Source: Selaginella tamariscina
Taxonomy: Eukaryota > Streptophyta > Lycopodiopsida > Selaginellales > Selaginellaceae
Reading direction: 5' to 3'
NCBI GenBank assembly: GCA_003024785.1
Contig: PUQB01000237.1
Location: forward strand, 1 to 64,000
Length of the DNA stretch: 64,000 nucleotides
Positions within the stretch are counted from its first letter, which is position 1; each line of letters begins with the position of its first letter. Of the stretch, positions 11,819-29,366 are shown in pieces. Position numbers and translations under genes: made by a program. The notes under the pieces were generated by a model. That model worked only from the letters and a program-made list of their open reading frames with translations, did not search any database and was not told the DNA's origin.

Positions 11819-13080
11819 ATTGCGTGCTTGAACTAAACCTAGATGTCACTTATTTTCTCAAAGGCATGTTTTAAACAACATTCAAGTTTATCACTTGCAT
11901 GTTAGATGTGCAAGAAACAATGAAATTTTAATTAATAAACCCTAAACTAATTAATAAATAAATACTCAATTTTAATAATTATATTGCATTGAACATGTCT
12001 GTTCTTTGTTAAATATATGGTATATGGCAGGATTCACTTTAATTTGTAGATTTTCCTTTAATGTATTAAAACATACTAGTGAATTCTAGTCTGGCAAATA
12101 TGTTTTGCAGTACATTTGGTAATATACATAAGTTTTTTTTATAGAATATCTTGCTACATGCTTAGAATATTAAAAAATATTTTAAAATTAAACCAAATAC
12201 CTTTTGAACCAAACCTCCTTTTTGCCAAGTCTTATAAAAGACAATTCATCCTTGTTCTAATGTCTAATGTGGCAAGCAGCACATTATTAAAAACTGCCAT
12301 GCTCATGTATATGTGTAGAATATAGCTTGCCAACATACACACACATGTACGTGTACAAGTGTAGTTGAAGTTTCAAATAATATTCATTTGTGCATATATA
12401 ATCACATAATAATTAAATTATAGATTTGAAGTAGTGTAGTTGCTGACTATGTATATATGTTCATTTGAAGTGTGGCAAGACTTTAAAATATTAGTTATAA
12501 TTTATGAGTTTGATAAACCTTACATATTCCTAAATATACTAATATATTTTAATTATGTGAATATGCTTAAATATATTAGTATATTTGTTATACCCCTAAA
12601 TATATTAGTATATTTTAATTAATTATGTGGGTCATATTTTATCTATAATCTCAAATTTAGAGAGATTGTATTTTTTTATTTAATATAAACTATATGAGAT
12701 ATGTTTTTATTTTTATATTTAAATTTAATATTATATACATGCATTCACATTATATATTATTATATAACTTTATATTAAATTATATATTGAAATCACATTA
12801 TTAACTTTAAAATTAAAATCTAAAAATTTACAGTGATCTTTTTCATCTTCAAATATAATTTCCATTATTAAAATTTTCACTACTCAGTCCATTAACTAAC
12901 ATCCACCATCATTAATGTTCTCACTAACTAACATAAAGTTAATTCTAAAGTCGAGGCACTAAACTCATATTTTATTTTAATATGGCATCTTTTATTCTTA
13001 GGAGTTTAAGAATTTTGTCTCTCATTTTGTAGATTCTTATTAATCCCCAAGTTTCAAAGTGTGTAATAATATTGTATACA
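11819..13080. other. AT-rich intergenic DNA
   Basis: Very AT-rich. A locally repeated phrase (cctaaatata.tagtatatttt) occurs three times at 12528-12620. I see no gene, RNA or transposase here. Confidence 0.5.
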
Positions 13081-13084
13081 AAGT

Positions 13085-13250
13085 GAAACACTTTCTTCTA
13101 TACAAGGAGGTTACACCATATTTAACAACCTTTGGTCTAATCCTAATGTCCTATGTGACATCCTAATATAATTCCAATATATATCTTAAAATATACTTAA
13201 GGTATATTCTATATAATCTTTGCATTACTCCCTCAAACGTTGATGATACG
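13085..13250 (-). mobile_element. Gypsy element LTR remnant (3' side)
   Basis: The stretch ccatatttaacaacctttgg, then tctaatc, then ttccaatatata.ctta.aatatactta, matches 17079-17155 in direct orientation. The two sites flank the gypsy coding remnants on the minus strand, as the two LTRs of one element would. Only the inner part of the LTR can be aligned by eye. Confidence 0.6.
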
Positions 13251-13269
13251 GAGACAATTATTAAATATA

Positions 13270-16200
13270 TATATTCTAATCCATTCCATATGAATTGCGG
13301 ACCGTGTATACTTGAGGACCCAATCTTTGTACAATGGAATATGAATTAAATCGTTTGAAAATTAATTTAAAGAACAACCCTTTGATATGCATCTTTGGAT
13401 ATAAGAGTAACACTTTATCACTCATAGACCTAATCATGGACAAACGAATGTCGAGCATTATAGTGTTGTTGTTTGTGCATTTACTAAATCAAGATGAAAA
13501 GAATAGAAACTAACATCAGAAGTAAACACATGGGAATGACCATATAGGAAATGAAATGGGGAGACTCAAGTGAATTGATGAACAAAAGACACATATGCAA
13601 ACTAAATGAGGGGCAAGTACTAATCCTACTGATTTACATATTTAAACAACATGCACTTAAAATACAGTTGAGTAACTCCATTAAACCATTAGTTTATGAA
13701 TGATAGGGTGTCATAAAAGATTGTTTGATCCCAACATAGTAATTAGTAAACTCAAAACTTTGTTTATGAAATGAGGCCCTTAATTTGAAACAATATACCT
13801 CGGACACCCATGCTTTAACACTACTTGATGAAACAAGTTGCTTTGGTTTTTGGCCAAGAAAACAATAGCATATGTATTCCCATATGTCATTGCTGGAAAT
13901 GGATTAATGATTATATGCAACCATCTCAAAAGGATAATGAATTTAAATAAATTGCAGATGACCATTAGAAAGAGTGGATTGAGGATTTCAAACTTGACAA
14001 ATATAATAATATGCTTGCAAATATTGATGAAGGTCATGTTGGAAATGAGGCTAATAAAACCACAAATGTAACTTATTTAACACTTTGTGAAACCTGAGAT
14101 GACCAAAGAGAGGGTCATCATGGAAAGCATGAAGAAAGTGAGGTACATAGCATAATAGGATTATCAACCAAGGTGAAATACCTATGCTAGTTAGTCCCAC
14201 AAAATAAAGAAGATCTTCTAATATCAATATCTACCACCAACTTAAGAGCTTCGAGTGCATTTATTATATGTTGACTTCATGGTTCTAAACATTGTGTCAA
14301 CTTAATTTTGCAGAGACTAGGCATTGGTGTGGGTTCTAAAGAGATAGGACATACCCATATCAACTAGTGCCCATTGAAAAAGCATTCACATCCACTGTTT
14401 AAAAAACCTGGATGATGATGAATTGTGATTTGATATTAATTCCCATTGTGCATGTCGACTCATCAGATGTTTCTTCTTTAACATTAAATATATCGCAACA
14501 CGATCACATTTTATCAAGGTTGAAGAACCGTGAAGATAAGGATGAAACTTATGAAATGCCCACACAATTTCTTGTTCGTGGTCAAGTTTTGAACCACTAA
14601 GGCTTCAATTGACATATGCAATAGGATGCCGTTGACTAGACTCTATATCTTTTTACATGAGATTAGCACCTAGACCAATATCTAAAGTAATAGTATGAAA
14701 AGCAAAGGGGCAAGAGAAATCAAAATAATGAAGAAAATAAGCATAAGTTAAGAGATTAATAAAAGACTTGAAGGAAGACTTAGAAGACCATGAGAAAGAA
14801 GGAGAATGGAACAAAGCACATAATGGAGCCATTTCATAAATCAAACATGGAACAAACTATGCCAAGTAAGTCACCTTACCCAGAAATCTTTAAAGTTCAT
14901 GATGTATTTTTGGAACCGGGAACTCCTTCACCGCCAGAATCTTTGTTGGATTTGAACGAACACCCTCATGAGAAATAACAACTTTCACATACTTCACAGA
15001 AGTTTAGTCAAATTTACACTTTAATAATTTTAACATCAGTTGATATTGCCACAACCGTAATAAGATTTACTTCATGAGAGCGAAATTTTCTTTCTATGTA
15101 ATAATTGAATGCACCAGAAGATCACTCACAAACACTCCTACAAAAGATTTTAAACCTTAAACAACTTCATCCATGAGCCGTTGAAATGTTGTTGGAACAT
15201 TATCAAACCAAAGGCATCATTGTGAACTTATATAATCCATTAGGTGTTTGAAAAACAGTCTTGGCTGCACCTGCTAGATTGAGAGGAATTTAATAATAAC
15301 ATGTCATGACCCAATGACTCTTCCTCAATTTGTCAAAAAGGTATCCATGTGTGACATGGGATAACTATTCAGCATCGTCACATTATTTAATCAATTATGA
15401 AACCTACCTTAATCTACTTTGTCAACTATATGAGGCTCAGAATCCCACAGGTTACAAGATGGATGCACCAGTCCTTGAACTAATATATCTCGAACAGCTT
15501 GTGCCATCTCTTACTTTTCTTGTAGAGACCACCAATGAATTGGAGCTTTTTTTGGTGCAACATCTTTTGTATCAATCTGATGGCAAGTGTTAACAATAAT
15601 CCTTTCAACCACCATTGGTTGTTATAGATCTGGGAACCAATGAAGAAGCTTTTCCATATCCTTTTGATGATATTTTGGAGATGGATTAGGAGGAAAAGAC
15701 CACATATGCAACAACCTAAAGAGATGCACAAACTCCAAATTATATTGTAAATTATGTTTGTAAAGGGTGTAACCAGGAATGAAGACCTCTCCCTGCTGAA
15801 GTCCACACACACCCTCAGCACACATTCAATTAAAACCCAAAATTATATTATACAATTGAGAAAGCATGACCCAAAGAGGTAATGCCTTAGAATACTCGAA
15901 GGGTTTGCTAAGCAGGTTTTATAGAAAGAGAGCATTATGTCATTAAGGAATGTTGAGTGAACGAGATGACCAACCCAGAATCAAGAAGAATTGATAACGA
16001 ACAATCACACAAAAAATCTTCAAAAGAAAAGACAATAGGTTCCTTCTCGAGTGCCCTAACCACACACTGTAACACCAAACCACAAAAACACAAAGGTTGT
16101 AAAACCCCATCACACAATCCCTATGTTGCATTGGTGAAAAGAACTAGTTTTTTCTACTCATTATCCAAAGGAGATAATACATCCATTGGAGGAACTACAA

Positions 16201-16900
16201 CTTTCATGTCTTGTACCCCTTAACTAGCCAAACGTTAACGATTGGCACACTCAATAACCAAGTGCCCAAATCCTTGGCACTTAAAGCATTGTATATCATG
16301 TCCACAGCCTCCATACCCACGATCATGTCCTCATCCTCATCCTTGTCATATGGACTAAAATGTAACCTATGGAATTGAAACATCTATCTTTATGGGTTGT
16401 GGATGAGTAGTTGGAGGAAGAAAGATTGGTCTAAGCAATTCATGTTGAACACGAGCAGTTGAGGAGGCAGCACCATCTTTGAGTTATTGTGCAATTTGGA
16501 TGGCATCTTTCAAGGTTGTCGGATGATGTCCACAAACAAGAACTTTAGTTGTACCAAACACTTGATAAAATAGCCCTTTCTTAACCACCTTCTTTTCGTC
16601 ACAACTGTAAAACTTCATTTAATGACATGAAAGCATTTGCATGATACCTAAATGCAATTGCCAATGAGGATAAAGACAAATCAATAATCGCCTTGGATGT
16701 CGGGGCCAGGTGTTGAAGCCAAAGATCCACATAAGTAGGACGGCAACTCATGAAGTTGATGGAGGGGGTCCACTGTAGCCATCGTACAAAAGTGCTTAAT
16801 CTAGGTATGTGCATCTTCTTTGGTTGTTCTCGAGAAAGAGTTAGGGTGAAGATGAGAATTATACCCAATTAGATTGTGAGTTTTTTGTGCAAGTAATTGT
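13270..16900 (-). mobile_element. Decayed Ty3/gypsy retrotransposon
   Basis: Read on the minus strand, broken pieces follow the gypsy order gag, zinc knuckle, RT, RNase H, integrase. Gag-like sequence lies at about 16870-16380. A CCHC knuckle CFKCQGFGHLVIEC is encoded at 16288-16247. RT pieces include a 'VPTTFQRLMDEV' motif near 15175-15225 and a catalytic region reading VFVSDLLVHS near 15095-15135, where the usual first Asp of the paired Asp is Ser. An RNase H-like piece (FSWSSKSSFKSF ... FDFSCPF) is at 14830-14655. Integrase pieces (LKHGCPRYIVSN) are at 14037-13780. Stops and frameshifts are frequent, so it cannot be autonomous. Confidence 0.8.
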
Positions 16901-17069
16901 TGTGTCTACACTTGTGATTTTGTTATGTGCTTGCAAAAGTTACTCCACGTAGACTGCAATAGATAAATAAGAAGAGAAGAAGAGAAAAAAGAAGAAATAC
17001 TTAAGAAGAAAAAGATGTACTAAGCTTCTCCACCCATGAAAACTTTTAGATACATATAAGGTTAGCAAA

Positions 17070-17182
17070 CCAGAGGCTATGCCATATTTAACAACCTTTG
17101 GTCTAATCACTACATATTACATGATAGTTCCAATATATACCTTAGAATATACTTACTCAACTAAAATCCTTGCATAAGCATG
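17070..17182 (-). mobile_element. Gypsy element LTR remnant (5' side)
   Basis: Direct-repeat partner of 13085-13250. It shares gccatatttaacaacctttg, gtctaatc, ttccaatatata and ctta.aatatactta, and lies just upstream (minus strand) of the gag-like remnant. Confidence 0.6.
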
Positions 17183-19600
17183 TGTTACATATAGATTTGA
17201 ATTAACTTACATTTTATTTTAACATAAAATTGTTTAGGAAATTTTAATTATATGAAAGTCAAGATTTAGTGTATATTAGGGATACATCCAATAAACTAAA
17301 TTATGTTAAAGTTGTCTCAAGTGGGAGTACCATTTAAATTGTTAATATGAGTATAATTGTATAATATATTTAAATATATACTGTGTATTCAAATGGAACT
17401 AATTTATGCTTCACCATTGAGATGTGTTTTAAATAAGTTACAAGGATATAAATTTTTGTTGAAGAATTAATAATCATAATAAGATATAGTATAATGGATA
17501 CAACGTTTTTAAATATATTTCCAGTTTTGAACGACGTGGTATAATCATATATTAATTATTTACTAAATAAAAGTCAATTCCCATCCACCATTAAATTAAG
17601 CTAATTATTTACTAATGAAATTTTAATTCTCACTAGTACTGTTAAATATACATTCATTAACGCGTAATGAAGTTAAGTACTATAAAATATTTAAATACTT
17701 TTCTATTTCCATCAAACGTATGTTAAACAAACTTGTTGTTTGACATGTAGTTTGCCGCGTTCATGTGTACGTACGTGTAAAATATATACATTGTGTGTAT
17801 ACTGCTTGCCAACACACACACACACACACAGACACCACATATTTACAGACATGCAGAAATTTAGTTGGATTTTCCAACATTATTTATGTGCACAATAATT
17901 TAACTGCAATTGTGGGAACCTTGCAAGCTAAGACACACAGGTGAGCACCATCCTGTTTCTTAGATAAGAATGCTTGTGCTATGTAACAATGTGTGTGTGA
18001 GGAAGAGAGAAGGTAATGAGGCTCATCATCGAAGGTAGGTAGAGAGTTTCTCACTACATCTTACACAGCACACGCACACGCACACGCACACGCACACACA
18101 CAAACAATTCACACAAGCATAAGTTCAATTTGCGTTTCAACCACGTTTCTCCACATCCACCCACATGTGTATATAAAAGAATTAAACTCTTCTCGTTGTT
18201 CACATATCTAAACTCAATCTGCAGTACACTGCCGCCAGTCTGGAGTTAAAACAGCCGCACGACTTTGAAGCAGAAAAGAAACAAGAGTACGACACGCAAG
18301 TTAATGCTGCTATGCTCCAATAGTAAAATTTATCATGCTCAGTTTTAATTAACGTGTTTAAGATTGTCAAACCTGCAAGTTCCACATCATTATCTATCAT
18401 AAATTTTGTCAAATCTGCAATCTTATGAAGTTCGTCAAATTGTGTGCTTTCCACGCCCACGCCCATAGGCTTTCCAGCGTATTCTTATGTATTCACTCCA
18501 TGCAACAGCAAGTCTATGTTTCATTCATTAAGTCTCATTTGTGGGCTCATACTTAGCTCAATACGTGTCTTGGAGACTTCAAACATTGAAGTTTTTCTTC
18601 TGCACAAGTAATCTAGACACTTAAACCACCAGTCTACGTTTAGTACAAGACTGTTGAGCTGGCATTGACGTGGCATTACAAATCTCATATTGCGTGGCAT
18701 TATGTATCGTATTCGTCTGGTATAATTATTATGATAAATGGTGGCGTGGCATGTCGGGTGGCACCACGTGCCACCATAAGTCAATAGAGCGTCTCAAAAA
18801 GGGACACATTGTCAGCCAATCTTTATATGACTGCTATTTGCTGTCTAATAAACAGTAAACTTAATCTATTAAACAAACAAAGGATTATGTACGGGTTGAC
18901 CGTATAATGAGTGCGGTTAAGTTGTCTACACCACCAAATCCCCCATACATACATATATACATATATAAGACTGTAAATAATAAACTTCTTAAGTCAATTG
19001 GTTGTCGTCATGGGGGCCTCGCAATTAGCCACTTTTTGAAGGATTATGACAACTTTTCTAGCTTGGTGCCGTACGTAACTCGTACAGATATATACACGCC
19101 GTGTCAGCTGTATAAAGTCAATACCAGCGAGTGCAGTCACAATCCTTGGCTACCTTTTCTTCGCGTTGCAATTAAGTCAAACAAGTGGACATGATCGTGA
19201 TCCAGGTCATGACCACAGCAGAAAATAAAGAAATTATGCAAAGATAATCGAACAAGACAAATCTGGCAATGTACAAAGACCGCCAAAGAAGTTCTATAGA
19301 ACATGGGTTGCATTGTTTCCCAGAAAATACACCAACAAACAGAGACTGACTTCAACTTGACTTCCCTATCTTTTAAATTTTCAAATTTGAAAACAATCCT
19401 ACGGCGCGAAAGACAATTTCAACGCTCCAGATCAGGAACAGCTCAGCTGAATCCAAAAGTAAAACTACGGCGCCGCGGATTGCGCCACGTGGGAGACGAA
19501 GCTGCTCCATATGGCAGCATATACGCCGCACGTCTCCTGACCGTCATCGCCACGTCATCGTATTGCCGCGTTGACACCGTCTTGTAGCACACAAACTTGG
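17183..19600. other. Intergenic DNA and distal upstream region of the WRKY gene
   Basis: No convincing gene. Microsatellites: (CA)n at 17815-17829 and a CACACG hexamer run at 18067-18100. A minus-strand ATG at 18466 opens about 31 codons to a good donor (TTGCAG before GTTTGA) at about 18372; this could be a first exon, but no partner exon was found. A CACGTG G-box lies at 18765-18770, and a W-box core TTGACC at 18896-18901. Confidence 0.4.
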
Positions 19601-19610
19601 CTATAAACTT
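19357..19610 (+). promoter_or_regulatory. Putative promoter of the WRKY gene
   Basis: A TATA-like ctataaact lies at 19601-19609, followed by about 570 bp of leader before the ATG at 20182. Upstream are a W-box TTGACT (19357-19362), a TTGAC core at 19570-19575 and a G-box CACGTG (19486-19491). W-boxes are the binding sites of WRKY proteins themselves, so auto- or cross-regulation is plausible. The leader may hide a 5'-UTR intron; this is inference from motifs. Confidence 0.4.
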
Positions 19611-20181
19611 ATATATTTCAAAGCACGCTAGAGCTGACCCGAAAAACGTGCAAATATCAGGAAGTTGAGCGAGAAGCTCGGGGTTAGTTTAGGGCATCCG
19701 TTACCGGCGTACTTAGAAAGAAGAAAGAAGAAAGCAAGTCAAACCTGCTCAGTTTTATATAAATATTCCAGACGGTGGGTTAGCTGATTTGATCAAAGGA
19801 ACACAGCGTTGCAGAATTTACATAGAAGATATATATAAAAATCCCTGCATGGTACCTTACACGAGTTGCAAACTCTATTGGTCGTAGTGACATCACCCAT
19901 TGGCCCTTGTTCATTCATTTACTTTCTTTCCATTTTCTCGGCCGGCTGCGAACACGTCTTCATCCGCATTTCGTTTTCGTCAAGGTGTCGTTTTAACACG
20001 CACAAGGTTGCTTAAGTAGTGTGCTTTGCTTAACGGTGGATGCTTAGATCTTCCGTGCAGCCGCACGACATCGGATACGCACACGTGAATATATATCTAG
20101 CGCTTGTAGCTTCCTCTTTTAGATAACGTTTCCTTAGCTGCAGTCTCTCTAAAAAGGTCCAATTTGCAGTCTGCAATTGAA

Positions 20182-22209
<2,028 letters not shown>

Positions 22210-22391
22210 TAGTAGTTTTGAGAAGGTAGCTGTACACAGATGAATACTTGTAAGAAGATACTGACTCTAGGTCTACTAGACCGCATTTTGACGAATAAAA
22301 CGCAAATAATACTTTGTAATAGTCTCATAAGACAACACACACAACTCTCTCTCTCTTTCTCTCTCATACTGTACCTTAGCCAACCAATTGT

Positions 22392-23164
22392 TCATGCATC
22401 AGTGACTTTCTTGCAACATTCCAGCATCTGCATATATATCAGCCATGGAGCAATACACACCGGCATTGCCAGGATCAAGCTTGAGTATGGCTGGCTTCCA
22501 ACTTCAATATCTCTCCACTTTCTGCAAACAGCAAGGAGTCCAATCCTAGTGTGGGTTCCTGCCACACTTGCAATGCATATCAACCAAGCAGCTGGCAATA
22601 AACCCGTCAACTTGAACTCTACTATACCAAGATACACTCCCCTGTTCTGCAAACAACCTTCCTCCCGCATCTTTCTGTACAGTTCCAGGGCAGTTCTCCC
22701 TTTCCCATACTCCGCATATCCCATAATCAACGCACTCCATGAAACCACGCCTGGCTTAGGAACTCCATCAAAAACCCTCTGTGCCTCCTTGGGTTTCCCA
22801 AGTTTCCCATATGTATCCACCAACGCATTCACTACATAGATATGAAGGTCGTAGCCAACAGCTAACTCGGTTTGCTCGTTCTCCACGTATCCTTAATCAT
22901 TGTGTTCCATGTCACCAGATTGTGATGCTCCAGCCCGTCAAACACCCGGCGTGCATCAGGAATGCTTCCACAGCGAGTATACACCGCCAGCAAAGTGTTT
23001 GCGATGAATACATCGGATACATAGTCGCTACCTGAGATTTGTTCATGGATTTTCTTACCAGTTTTGAGGCTTTTGCATTCCTTCAAAGCCGAAATGACAA
23101 GTGGGACTGTTGGCATGAGTCCCTGCTGCCGGAGCCTCTCGTACGCATCCAATCCTGTCTGCAA
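22392..23164 (-). pseudogene. PPR protein pseudogene fragment
   Basis: Minus-strand pieces show PLS-type pentatricopeptide repeats: VSDVFIANTLLAVYTRCGSI, then DARRVFDGLEHHNLVTWNTM. After a one-base loss near 22891, HIYVVNALVDTYGKLG and AQRVFDGVPKPGVVSWSALI follow. A stretch expected between 'NEQTELA' and 'VGYDLHIYV' is missing, as if a repeat was deleted. After about 22690 the protein dissolves into frameshifts. No start, transit peptide or C-terminal E/DYW domain is present. PPR proteins bind organellar RNA; this copy is very probably not functional. It sits tail to tail with the WRKY gene. Confidence 0.75.
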
Positions 23165-23380
23165 GCTAGCCGTTCCGTTTATTTGTACTTAATATATATA
23201 TCGACACATGTAAAGCGCTCGCTATATGTGTCAAAGCTGTTCAGGGTGGATACAGATCTAAGTTACAATGCAGCTATGTGATGCAATCCAGGTAAGAACT
23301 AGATGGTCACGTTTAGAAAATCCATTTCCAAGAGGAAGTAGAAGTTCCCAGATATTCTTGAGCAGAATCCAATGTAAGTC

Positions 23381-24489
23381 ATGAAGAACCAGGACAATCC
23401 GCTCTTGCTGCCTTTCCAACAATCCGAGCGTGAATATGAAGCTCCTGGCAGGAAACCCACAACAAAGATGACGGTGATCGGGGTAGGAAATGTTGGAATG
23501 GCCTGCGCTCAGACAATACTAGCACAGGATCTCACGGAAGAGCTTGCGCTCGTAGATGTCAACTCCGACAAACTGCGTGGTGAGATGCTTGATCTCCAGC
23601 ATTCTGCGGGCTTCATGCAGCGCATCACTGTGTCAGCTTCCACGGACTACTCGGTCTCAGCTGGTTCGGATGTTACCATAGTCACGGCAGGCGCCCGTCA
23701 ACGGCAGGGTGAGACTCGGCTCGACTTAGTTGCACGGAATACCGCGCTGTATGCCAAGATCATACCGGAAATCGTGCGGTACAGTCCTGACACCGTGCTG
23801 CTTATTGTGTCCAACCCAGTTGATATCTTGTCATGGGCATCATGGAAACTGGCTGCTGGTGCACTGCCTGCTAACCGGGTTATAGGCAGTGGGACGAACT
23901 TGGACACTTCTCGCTTACGGTTCCTGCTGGCTGAGGATTTTGGGCTGAATGCCAAAGACGTGCAGGTAATACATATGCATCTACAGCACAGTGCATTAGT
24001 ATATAACTTTCAAATACACACACACACACACGAGAGAGAGAGAGAGAGACTAAAGTCTCATTGCAGGCTTACGTGTTGGGAGAGCATGGTGATACTTCAG
24101 TGCCGATTTGGTCAACAGTGAGTATTGGAGGAAGATTCTTAAACAAGGAGTTGGTCGAGCATGAACTAGACACGATCCACCGTAAGGTCGTAGAGAGTGC
24201 GTATGAAGTCATACGTCTCAAGGGATACACCTCATGGGCCATAGGATACTCTGCAGCTAACATAGTGAGGAATGTGATAAGGGACCAGCAGAGGGTAACT
24301 CCCGTCTCGGTTTCGGCCAAGGGGTTCTATGGGATTGAGCAGGAGGTCTGGCTTAGTCTGCCTGTTCAACTTGGGACCGCTGGAGTTCTTAATGTCATTA
24401 ACTCTCCTTTGTCGGAACATGAACTCGGGAAGCTGAAGAGATCTGCCGAGACTCTGTGGGAGACTCAGGAGAAGTTGGGAATTGCCTAG
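23381..24489 (+). CDS. LDH: L-lactate dehydrogenase
   Basis: NAD-dependent LDH interconverts pyruvate and L-lactate in the cytosol, mainly under low oxygen. Two exons, 23381-23965 and 24067-24489, give 335 residues with no frame break, close to the 330-350 of plant LDH. Visible parts: the Rossmann loop GVGNVG (residues 34-39), the acidic residue after beta-2 (LVDV), the substrate loop GARQRQGETRLDLVARN (104-120) with the catalytic-loop Arg and the Asp-Leu-x-x-Arg-Asn motif, SNPVDILSW, and the active-site His in GEHGDTSVPIWS (His about 202). The intron has a CAG-GTAATA donor and TTGCAG acceptor, and a CA/GA microsatellite. Malate dehydrogenase is unlikely because of the QGE specificity loop. 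Polyadenylation signal AATAAA at 24697-24702. Confidence 0.95.
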
Positions 24490-24881
24490 TGTACGAGCAT
24501 GCCATATTTAATCTATTCGTAACCCACACACAGTATATTAATGAAAATGATTACCTATTAAAGATGCGGCTGTGTACTGGGTAAAACAAGCACGGCTTCT
24601 GTTTCAACATCTGAAGTAGTTGACCTTCTTCGACCTTCCCGTTCCCTGGTGTTATTGTTGTTATTGTTTCTTTCATTGTTATGTAGCCCAAGCGCTAATA
24701 AAATCTTTCGCTCCAAATCCGCATCTAATTATTGAAAGCAAATTAACAATATCGTAACGTGTCCGTGTGCGTGTTTACACATACATGTTGTTCGTATGCG
24801 GATGAATATACATGTGTACGTACATAAAGAGAGAGACATGTACTTCTAACCTATATAGAAACAAAGATCTTATCTAAGTAC

Positions 24882-28789
<3,908 letters not shown>

Positions 28790-29150
28790 CTATACTAAAA
28801 CAATCAACGATATATACGAATGGGTAGATAGAAACTGACGAAACATACAAATGGGTACATATAAAATGAGCAAAAAAAATAATAAATAAGCTAATACATG
28901 AACATCAATCTGGATATAGGGTAAATGGGAAATGTGCAACAACGGGATGCAATCATCGATTTGTATCTAATACTGCAGATTGCAAATGTAGGTAATTATT
29001 ACATATACATCGATCCATTCATTCATAGTTTACCCGGAAAAAGACGCTCCAAAAAAAACCCTAGGGCTCTTCAAATTGGCGCCATAACATAAACCTCAGA
29101 TTCTATTCATATAGGTTCTAACATGTATGTCCAACCACGAGTATCATTCA

Positions 29151-29222
29151 TCCGTTGTAGTCTAGTTGGTTAGGATACTCGGCTCTCACCCGAGCGACCC
29201 GGGTTCAAGTCCCGGCAACGGA
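29151..29222 (+). tRNA. tRNA-Glu (anticodon CTC)
   Basis: Bases form a full cloverleaf: acceptor TCCGTTG/CAACGGA, D arm with A box TAGTCTAGTTGG, anticodon stem CTCGG/CCGAG with 7-base loop CTCTCAC (anticodon CTC), and T arm with B box GGTTCAAGTCC. It decodes GAG. It lies between the MCM9 start and the 3' end of the PPR gene at 29367, and is duplicated at 33660. Confidence 0.97.
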
Positions 29223-29366
29223 ATTGTTTTAATTTTTGTGTACTCTTGCATTGTACACATATGAGCTCTCATATATTTGCTTGAACGGCAAACTTGTGTT
29301 AACTATATGACATTTTATATCTTGAATTTTACAAATATTTCTCCTTTACAAGGAGATAGAAGGACA

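Noticed and set aside
18200-18466. Possible small gene starting MGVGVESTQFDELHKIADL
   Set aside because: One plausible first exon with a good donor, but no matching second exon or family could be found; noted only as a possibility.
19303-19587. 94-codon frame beginning MGC (myristoylation-like)
   Set aside because: It lies in the WRKY upstream region with promoter motifs, and the composition after residue 30 is random-looking Arg/Leu-rich. No family similarity.
29140-29222. tRNA-Glu as the primer-binding source of a nearby retroelement
   Set aside because: No LTR or primer-binding complement was seen next to either tRNA-Glu copy.
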